Positions 8,423 through 17,700 of a stretch of DNA of 29,348 bases are shown here, piece by piece. The stretch is from JADKIH01 sp031367345 (lineage in GTDB: Bacteria; Bacteroidota; Bacteroidia; AKYH767-A; 2013-40CM-41-45): NCBI GenBank assembly GCA_031367345.1, contig JANLPR010000155.1:1-29348 (forward strand). Direction: 5' to 3'. A program made the position numbers and the translations under genes. The notes beneath the pieces were generated by a model. That model was not told the DNA's origin. It saw only the letters and a program-made list of their open reading frames with translations, and made no database searches. Within the stretch, counting starts at the first letter, position 1. Each line of letters begins with the position of its first letter.

Positions 8423-10065
8423 TGCCGAAAATAAATCCTACACAAACGTCAGCATGGAAAAAGCTTACGACTCATTACGAAGAAATGAAAAAAGTAGGTA
8501 TAAAAACACTTTTTGATAATGACGCTTCTCGATTTGTAAAAATGTCTATTCAATTCAACGAATTATTTTTTGATTATTCAAAAAACATTATTACCGATGA
8601 AACAAAGCAATATCTTTTAGAACTAGCTGTTGAAAGTGATTTAAAAACTGCAATTGAAGCCATGTTCAATGGTGAAAAAATAAACGAAACAGAGAATCGT
8701 GCGGTTCTTCATACTGCTTTGAGAAATTTTTCAGATACTTCTATAGTGGTAGATGGGGAAGATGTGATGCCGGAAATAAGAAGAGTACAACAACAAATGA
8801 AAACATTTTGCGATAAAATTCATCAAGGAGAATGGAGAGGATATACAGGAAAAAAAATAAAGCACATTGTGAATATTGGTATTGGAGGAAGCGACCTCGG
8901 ACCTGTTATGGTTACTGAGGCTCTTCGTCCTTATTGGGTAGATGGCATTCAGGCTCATTTCGTTTCTAATGTAGATGGAACGCACATTGTGGAAACGTTG
9001 AAAGGGCTTGATGCAGAAGAAACTTTATTTCTTATTGCTTCAAAAACATTTACCACACAGGAAACCATGACCAATGCGCATACTGCCCGTGAATGGTTTT
9101 TATCGTCCGCAAAAGAGGAGAAGCATATAGCACTTCATTTTGTAGCACTATCAACAAACGAAAAAGATGTAAAAACTTTTGGTATTGCAACTGAAAACAT
9201 GTTTGTTTTTTGGGATTGGGTTAACGGCCGTTACAGTTTATGGAGTAGCATTGGCCTTTCAATAGCACTTACCATCGGTTACGATAATTTTGAACAATTA
9301 TTAAGAGGTGCACAACAAAGTGACAAGCATTTCAGAGACACTCCTTTTGAACAAAATATTTCGGTGATTATGGGAGTGATAGGGTTATGGTACACCAATT
9401 TTTTTGGAGCCGAAACAGAAGCAATTTTACCATATGATCAATACATGCATCGCTTTGCTGCATATTTTCAGCAAGGCAATATGGAGAGTAACGGTAAACA
9501 TACTGACAGAGATGGAATAAAAGTTAATTATAAAACAGGTCCTATTGTTTGGGGCGAACCTGGCACAAACGGCCAACATGCATTTTATCAACTCATTCAT
9601 CAAGGAACACATTTAATTCCTTGTGATTTTATTGCTCCGGCAGTCAGTCATAATCCAATCGGTGAGCACCATTCAATATTGCTTTCAAATTATTTTGCAC
9701 AAACAGAAGCATTGATGAACGGAAAAAGTAAACAGGAAGTGGCTGATGAATTGAAGGGAATGAACAAAGCACAGCTGGAGAAATTAATTCCGTTTAAAGT
9801 TTTTGAAGGGAATCGTCCTACAAATTCTTTTCTGCTTAAAAAAATTACTCCGTTTTCTCTAGGTTCATTGATTGCTTTATATGAGCATAAAATTTTTGTT
9901 CAAGGAGTTATTTGGAATATTTTCAGTTTCGATCAGTGGGGTGTTGAATTAGGAAAACAATTAGCCACTAAAGTTTATTCTGAATTAAAAAATGATGAAG
10001 CAATTTTAGCGCATGATTCCTCCACAAATGGATTGATCAATGTGTATAAGAAATGGCGTGAATAG
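8419..10065 (+). CDS. pgi: Glucose-6-phosphate isomerase
   Basis: Interconverts glucose-6-phosphate and fructose-6-phosphate, allowing carbon to recycle through the pentose phosphate pathway. 548 residues, the size of the E. coli-type enzyme. Diagnostic blocks are IVNIGIGGSDLGPVMVTEAL, ASKTFTTQETMTNA, the signature VNGRYSLWSSIGLSIAL, the catalytic-Glu region FQQGNMESNGKH, GTNGQHAFYQLIHQGT with the ring-opening His, and the C-terminal FDQWGVELGKQLA with the conserved Lys. It begins with two consecutive ATGs; the first overlaps the pgl stop by four bases and the second abuts it, and I cannot tell which is used. pgm follows after 42 bases. Confidence 0.97.
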   Translation: MMPKINPTQTSAWKKLTTHYEEMKKVGIKTLFDNDASRFVKMSIQFNELFFDYSKNIITDETKQYLLELAVESDLKTAIEAMFNGEKINETENRAVLHTALRNFSDTSIVVDGEDVMPEIRRVQQQMKTFCDKIHQGEWRGYTGKKIKHIVNIGIGGSDLGPVMVTEALRPYWVDGIQAHFVSNVDGTHIVETLKGLDAEETLFLIASKTFTTQETMTNAHTAREWFLSSAKEEKHIALHFVALSTNEKDVKTFGIATENMFVFWDWVNGRYSLWSSIGLSIALTIGYDNFEQLLRGAQQSDKHFRDTPFEQNISVIMGVIGLWYTNFFGAETEAILPYDQYMHRFAAYFQQGNMESNGKHTDRDGIKVNYKTGPIVWGEPGTNGQHAFYQLIHQGTHLIPCDFIAPAVSHNPIGEHHSILLSNYFAQTEALMNGKSKQEVADELKGMNKAQLEKLIPFKVFEGNRPTNSFLLKKITPFSLGSLIALYEHKIFVQGVIWNIFSFDQWGVELGKQLATKVYSELKNDEAILAHDSSTNGLINVYKKWRE

Positions 10066-10107
10066 TTTGAATGAAAAAGTGATTGAGTTAATAAATACTA
10101 AAATGAA

Positions 10108-11778
10108 ATGATAAAGGTGATGAACATATCTTCATTAGCAGGAAAACCCGCAGAGCAAAATATGTTGGTAAACATTCCGAAGCTTGTTTCGGCTTACTAT
10201 ACTGAGGTGCCAGACCTTAGTATGCCGGAACAACGCGTTGCATTTGGCACTTCTGGTCATCGTGGATCTTCATTTAAAAATTCTTTTAATGAAAATCACA
10301 TTCTTGCAATTACTCAAGCCATCTGTCTTTATCGAAAAGAACAAAAAATTGATGGTCCGTTATATCTAGGTTTCGATACGCATGCACTTTCAGCACCTTG
10401 TTTTGGTACAACCATGGAAGTGCTTGCTGCAAATGGAGTGGAAGTAATGATTTCGGTGAACGATGAATATACGCCTACGCCAGTTATTTCTCATGCAATT
10501 TTAAAATATAATAGTGGCCGCAAATCAGGTTTAGCAGATGGTATAGTAATAACTCCTTCGCACAATCCTCCTGATGCCGGTGGTTTTAAATACAATCCAC
10601 CAAATGGTGGTCCGGCCGGAACTAATGTTACAAATTGGATTGAGAAAAAGGCCAATGAAATACTTGTAGGAAACCTTCTGAATATTAAAAGAATTTCTTT
10701 TGATAAAGCGCTTCGCTCCGCTACTACGCATCGTCATGATTATATGAATACATATATAAATGATCTTGGAAATGTTATCGACATGGATGTAATCCGAAAT
10801 GCAAAAGTAAGTATCGGTGTTGATCCGCTCGGTGGAGCAGGAGTTTATTATTGGGAGCCAATAGCAGAACGATATAAATTGAATCTAACAATTGTAAATA
10901 AAATTGTTGATCCTACATTCAGTTTCATGACAGTAGATTGGGATGGTCAAATTAGGATGGACCCATCTTCTCCTTATGCAATGCAAGGATTGATAGAAAT
11001 GAAAGATCGTTTTGATATTTCATTTGCATGTGATACAGATCATGACCGGCATGGCATTGTTACTAAAAGTTCAGGGCTTTTAAATCCAAATAATTATTTG
11101 TCGGTAGTGGTTTTTTACTTACTTCAACATCGGCCATTATGGAAAAAAAATATATCCGTTGGTAAAACAGTTGTGACAACACAACTAATTGAGCGCATCG
11201 TTTCAAAATTCGGAAGGAAAATTTATGATGTTCCTGTCGGTTTCAAATGGTTTGTTGATGGCTTGCTTGATTCAACGCTTTGTTTTGGCGGAGAAGAAAG
11301 TGCGGGTGCAACTTTTTCAAGGTTCGACGGAAGCGTTTGGACTACTGACAAAGATGGATTTGTTCCGGCATTACTTTCTGCAGAGATCACCGCAAAATTA
11401 GGACGAGACCCAGGAGAACAGTATCATTTAATTACAAAAGAATTTGGCGAACCGATATATGACCGCATTGAAGCAAAAGCGACACCGGAACAAAAAGAAA
11501 AATTAAAAAAACTTACTGGCTCACAAATAAAACATGAGAAGCTTGCAGGAGAAAAAATAAAAAGTATTTTAACCAATGCGCCGGCAAACAATGCTTGTAT
11601 CGGAGGCCTGAAAGTAATTACAGAGAACGGATGGTTTGCAGCGCGACCATCAGGAACAGAAGATATTTATAAGATCTACGCAGAAAGTTTTTCAGGGAAA
11701 GATCACTTGAAACAAATTATTGAAGAAGCACAAAACATTGTTGATGATGTTTTAGAAAAAAAAGAACAGACAATATGA
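10108..11778 (+). CDS. pgm: Phosphoglucomutase (alpha-D-glucose phosphate-specific)
   Basis: Interconverts glucose-6-phosphate and glucose-1-phosphate. At 556 residues it matches the E. coli Pgm class. Four phosphohexomutase landmarks are present: the active-site Ser151 in TPSHNPPDAGGFKYN, the metal loop DTDHDRHG (D309, D311, D313), the sugar-binding GEESAGATF, and the phosphate-binding RPSGTEDIYKIYAES near the C-terminus. ATG 10108 is taken as start; an ATG four codons later is equally possible because both precede the conserved region. The stop overlaps the start of the giant glucan synthase gene (ATGA). This coupling is informative: Pgm makes the glucose-1-phosphate needed for UDP-glucose and could reuse glucose-1-phosphate from phosphorolysis. 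Confidence 0.96.
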   Translation: MIKVMNISSLAGKPAEQNMLVNIPKLVSAYYTEVPDLSMPEQRVAFGTSGHRGSSFKNSFNENHILAITQAICLYRKEQKIDGPLYLGFDTHALSAPCFGTTMEVLAANGVEVMISVNDEYTPTPVISHAILKYNSGRKSGLADGIVITPSHNPPDAGGFKYNPPNGGPAGTNVTNWIEKKANEILVGNLLNIKRISFDKALRSATTHRHDYMNTYINDLGNVIDMDVIRNAKVSIGVDPLGGAGVYYWEPIAERYKLNLTIVNKIVDPTFSFMTVDWDGQIRMDPSSPYAMQGLIEMKDRFDISFACDTDHDRHGIVTKSSGLLNPNNYLSVVVFYLLQHRPLWKKNISVGKTVVTTQLIERIVSKFGRKIYDVPVGFKWFVDGLLDSTLCFGGEESAGATFSRFDGSVWTTDKDGFVPALLSAEITAKLGRDPGEQYHLITKEFGEPIYDRIEAKATPEQKEKLKKLTGSQIKHEKLAGEKIKSILTNAPANNACIGGLKVITENGWFAARPSGTEDIYKIYAESFSGKDHLKQIIEEAQNIVDDVLEKKEQTI

Positions 11779-14700
11779 AATTGATTCCAAAAGCAGATGA
11801 GCTCATTTCGAATATGAGAGATTTTTTTCAAACCAATAGCTCTAATCAAAGTTACTTACACGAAGAACCACTGAGGGCGGAGTTATTCAGTTCGGATCAA
11901 ATGGAACGCTTTGGTAAGACACTAGCGGGTAGTCATAAGTTAAGTAAGAAGCCAGCAAAAGAGCATTTACTTGGTCGTCTTGCAAATAATGAAATTGTTT
12001 TGCACAGAGTACGCAAGCTTATAAACAATTCAATAAAAATAAAAAATCAGATTTCTCCGGCTGCTGAATGGTTAATAGACAATTTTTATCTTGTTGAAGA
12101 ACATATACGCATAGCGAAAAAACATTTTCCAAAAGGGTACAGCGAAGATTTACCTCAACTTTCAGACAATGCATCCGCAGGGTTAACGCGTATCTATGAC
12201 TTAGTGCTCAAGATAATTTCTCATAGTGATGGAAGAATTGACATTGAGAGCCTCAGCAGTTTTGTAAACGCCTATCAAAGTGTTACCAATTTAAAATTAG
12301 GTGAACTATGGGCGATACCTATAATGCTTCGCCTTGCGCTGATCGAGAATCTAAGACGCGTGTCGATCAGGATCGCAATTGACAGAGTGGATAAAAATCT
12401 TGCTGAATATTGGGGTGCAAAGATGATTGAAACAGTTGAGAAGGATCCTAAAAATTTGATATTGGTTATTGCTGATATGGCCCGATCCAATCCCCCATTG
12501 ACAAGTGCTTATGTTTCAGAATTTATTCGGCAATTACGAGGCAAAGGTCCTGATCTGGCTATGGCTCTTAGTTGGGTAGAAAGGCAATTATCAGAAATTG
12601 GATTGACGAGTCTGGAATTAGTAAATGCAGAAAATCAAAAACAAGCTGCTGATCAGGTTTCAATGAACAACAGTATTGTAAGTCTTCGTTTGTTGGGAGC
12701 AAGAGATTGGCGCGAATTTGTAGAATCTCATAGTATTGTTGAGAAAACGCTTAGAGAAGACATAGGAGGAATTTATGGCCTAATGGATTTTTCTACACGC
12801 GACAGATACCGCCATGTTGTGGAACATATTGCAAAGAAAAGCAACTCATCTGAATATGAAGTTGCACGTGTCGCGATTCAATTAGCCAAAGATAATATAC
12901 CGGACAAAGAAGAAGATAATCGAAAGTCGCATGTTGGTTTCTACCTTATAGGAGGTGGAGTAATGCAAACTAAAAGGTTAACGAAGATGCATGAATCAGG
13001 TGTTCAAAAGTTCAGATACTTAATGCAACGACATTCTTTTAAAGTATATCTCACATTTATTCTATTATTAACAGGCGCAATTAGTGCAGGTATTTTGATA
13101 AGAGCATCTACAGATACAAAAAATAGTTGGCTGCTATTTTCTATTGCAATTCTTTCAATAGTGTTTGTAAGTCATCTTGCCATCGCAATAGTAAACTTTT
13201 TTTCTACATTATTGGTCAAGCCGCATTTATTGCCACGAATGGATTTCGCTAAAGGAATACCCGAAGAGTTTAGTACGTTGGTTGTAATCCCCGTAATGCT
13301 CACTCATGAAGATGCAATTGAAAATTTAGTTGAGTCTTTAGAAGTTAGGTTTCTCGCAAACAGAAATAATAATTTACATTTTGGTTTACTTACTGATTTT
13401 ACGGATGCCGATCAGGAAACACTTCCAGAAGACAAGTTACTTATAGATTTGGCAAAGCGAAGAATCGAAGAACTAAATACTAAACACGGAAGAGAAAAAG
13501 AAGATTTGTTTTTTCTTTTTCATCGACCTCGGCATTGGAACCCGCAGGAAAATGCGTGGATGGGTTATGAGAGAAAACGAGGGAAAATTTCTGAGTTGAA
13601 TTCGTTATTACGTGGTGGTTCAAATGAACGTTTTTCACTCATCATAGGCGACCAATCCATTTTTCCACAAATAAAATATGTGATTACTCTCGATGCAGAT
13701 ACACAGCTGCCTCTTGGAACAGCATGGAAATTAATTGGAACCATGGCTCATCCATTGAATCATGCGTGGTATGATGTAAAAAAGAAACGGGTAACAAAAG
13801 GGTATGGTATTCTTCAACCGAGAGTGACAATTAGTTTGCCGGATTCCACTAGTTCGACCTATACGCGTATGCATGGAAATGAACCGGGTATTGACCCTTA
13901 CACCCGTGCATCTTCTGATGTGTATCAGGATTTATTTGGAGAAGGTTCGTTTATTGGTAAAGGAATTTACGAAGTTGATATTTTTAAGAAAGTACTGGAG
14001 GGAAGATTTTCTGAAAATGCAATCCTGAGTCATGATCTACTCGAGGGTTGTAACATACGGTCGGGATTGTTGAGTGATGTGCAATTGTTTGAGAAATATC
14101 CGACAAGCTATCGCGCCGATATGAAAAGATTCTCACGATGGATTCGAGGCGACTGGCAAATCTTCTCTTGGTGCTTGCCAATTGTCCCCGATGCTAAAAG
14201 ACATTGGCATAAAAATCCTATTTCAGCTTTATCGCGATGGAAAATATTTGACAATATTAGACGAAGCTTAGTTCCTATTGCACTTACATTGTTTCTCTTG
14301 TTAGGTTGGATTGCATTAGCATCTTCTTTTTTCTGGACAATTACAGTTACTGTGATCATAATCCTTCCGATTGTCATTTCATCAGTTTGGGATACGATCA
14401 ATAAACCGAAAGATGTTATCTTTAGTCACCATTTAAATAATTCAATTCGAAACATTGCTGATATTTCAAAGCAGACCTTGTTTAAACTTATTTGTCTTCC
14501 TTATGAAGCATTTTCAAATGTGTTGGCAATAACGCGAACACTTTGGCGAATATTAATTACCAGAAAAAAACTTTTAGAATGGAATCCCTCCGAGAATGAA
14601 GAAAACGCAATTAAAACTAATTTAGCTTCGTCTTATTCTTCTATGTGGATTGAACCATTTCTTTCTTCAGTTGTATTTATCTACCTCTTTATTTATTTTC

Positions 14701-17700
14701 CTTCTAAGTTAGAAGTAGCAAGTATAATTTTGCTTCTTTGGTTCTGTACTCCTTTTGTAACATGGTGGCTTAGCAAACCATTAGCGGAAAAGGTTTCTTT
14801 GCTTAGTACTGAGCAGAATATTTTTTTAAGAAAACTCGCGAGAAAAACGTTTAGTTACTTTGAGCGGTTTGTTGAGGCTGAAGACAATTGGTTGCCGCCG
14901 GATAATTTTCAGGAGCAACCGATTGAATTATTAGCACACCGTACATCTGCCACTAACATCGGACTTTTATTACTTGCAAATTTATCTGCCAACGATTTTG
15001 GTTACATGTCAACCTCGCAGTTTATTGAACGGACATCAAAGACAATAAGCACGATGAAAAAAATGGAACGTTACAGGGGCCATTTTTACAATTGGTATGA
15101 TACTCAATCCTTGAATCCATTGTTGCCAAAATATATCTCGACAGTTGACAGTGGTAATCTAGCCGGACATTTACTTATTTTAAAGCAGGGTTTACTTGCC
15201 ATACCTCATCAAAAGATAACAGGGCTAAGATTATTTGAAGGGCTTCGGGATACGTTGAATGTTCTTGTCGATACATTGGAAGATAAAGATCAAGAGTTGC
15301 TAAGTCAATTTAGTAAAGATTTAGAAATGGCATTTTCAGCAGAGAATACCACGCATCACGATTCGAAATTTCATATAGATAAATTGACAAAAGATTTCCG
15401 ATCTGTAGTTGAAAAACTGGATAACGATATAAATAGCGAAGTGTATTGGTGGAAACAAACATTGAATAAGCAATTAGAGCATTTGGATGAAGATGTAAAC
15501 TTGTTTGCTCCTTGGGATTTGTTAAGCACCATTCCTCCAAAGTTCGCAAATTATTTTTCCTTGAGTAAAAATGAAACTTTAGTTGACTTGTTAAAAGCAG
15601 CAATGGAGTTACATGGAGAAGTAAATCGTAAGCAAGATGAAAATGATACTGATAGTGAGAAAGAATGGATGTTATTATTTAAAACTTCCTTGGCCGAATC
15701 TATTCGTCTTGCTGAAGATCGAATTGACTCAGCCGAAAGTCTTGCGTACGAATGCAATAGTTTGTCAGAAATGGAATGGGATTTTCTATATGATAAATCA
15801 AGTAATCTTTTTAGTATTGGTTACAATGTGCAGGAGCATCAAAGAGATGCAAGTTTTTATGACCTCCTTGCATCAGAAGCTAGGTTTGTTATTTTTATTG
15901 GAATTGCGCAAGGAAAATTACCTGAAGAGAGCTGGTTTGCATTGGGGCGATTGTTAACCAAGGTAGAAGGCGAACCAATACTTTTATCATGGAGTGGTTC
16001 TATGTTTGAATACTTGATGCCACTTTTAGTTATGCCTACCTATGAAAATACTCTCCTAGATCAAACATATAAATCGGCAGTTCAATGCCAAATTAATTGT
16101 GTTAAACAACAAGGGATACCATGGGGAATATCAGAGTCCGGATTCAATATGATAAACGCACACTCTCAATATCAATATCGTGCATTTGGCGTTCCCGGTC
16201 TTGGATTGAAACGCGGACTCGAGGATGATTTAGTTATTGCGCCTTATGCATCTGTTCTTGCTTTGATGGTAGACCCACAAAAAACATATAAAAATTTGGA
16301 GCTGCTTTCCGAAAAAGGATTTGAAGGCCGATATGGATTTTATGAAGCAATAGATTATACTCCATCACGCTTGCAACGTGGACAATCAAATGCAATTATT
16401 TATTCATACATGGCCCATCATCAAGGTATGAGTTTATTGGCATTAGCATATTTACTGCTTGATAAGCCCATGCAAAAACTATTTGAAGCCGAACCACAAT
16501 TTAAAGCAACACTATTATTATTGCAGGAACGTATTCCGAAAGCAACAACTTTTCATGCTCACACTACCGACATTGCTGATATCAACTTTTTAGATGCCGG
16601 TGCAGAAATAAGAGTGATCAATACACCTAATACACCATTGCCAGCTGTGCAATTATTATCAAATGGAAGGTATCATGTAATGGTTACAAATTCAGGTGGA
16701 GGTTATAGCCGTTGGAAGGATTTAGCTGTTAGTCGCTGGCGTGAAGATGGTACTTGCGACAACTGGGGTACATTTTGTTATATACGTGATGTGAAAAGTG
16801 GAAAGTATTGGTCCAATACACATCAGCCAACACTACAAAAAAGCGAAAAATACGAAGCCGCATTTTCTCAAGGTCGTGTTGACTTTCGTTCTACAAATAA
16901 CGAAATCGAAACGCATACAGAAATTGTAGTATCTCCGGAAGATGATATAGAAATGAGGAAAGTTCGTATCACAAACTGTTCTTCTATTCGTAGAACAATT
17001 GAAGTTACAAGTTATTCCGAAGTAGTGCTCACCTCTGCCTCGTCTGATTTGATGCAGCCGGCATTCAGTAATCTTTTTGTACAAACAGAAATACTTGCAT
17101 CTAAATTTGCAATTATCTGTACACGTAGACCACGATCAGCAGATGAAAACCCACCATGGATGTTTCATATGATGACCATGCAAGGTAAAGCTCCGGAAGA
17201 AATTTCTTTTGAAACCGATCGGATGGAATTTATTGGTCGCGGCAATACCATCGTGAATCCACAAGTGATGAATAGACCGGGTCCGCTTTCCGGAAATCAA
17301 GGATCAGTTTTAGATCCGATTGTTGCAATTCGATATAAAATAATTCTTGAACCGGATGAAGCAGTTAATGTTGAAATGATAACCGGCATAGGTGAAACTG
17401 AGGAAGTATGTAAAAGTTTAATTGAAAAGTATCAGGATAAACATCATCAGGATCGAGTGTTTGAATTAGCTTGGACGCATAGTCAGGTTGTACTAAGACA
17501 AATAAATGCTTCCGAAGGAGATGCTCAATTGTACGGACGACTTGCCAGTTCAATTCTATTTATTAATTCCGCATTTCGTGCAGACCCTTCTATACTTATC
17601 AGTAATCATCGTGGTCAGTCGGGCTTGTGGGGGTATTCCATTTCAGGAGACTTGCCAATTGTACTTTTGAAAATTGAAGATCAGGCAAGCATGCAATTAG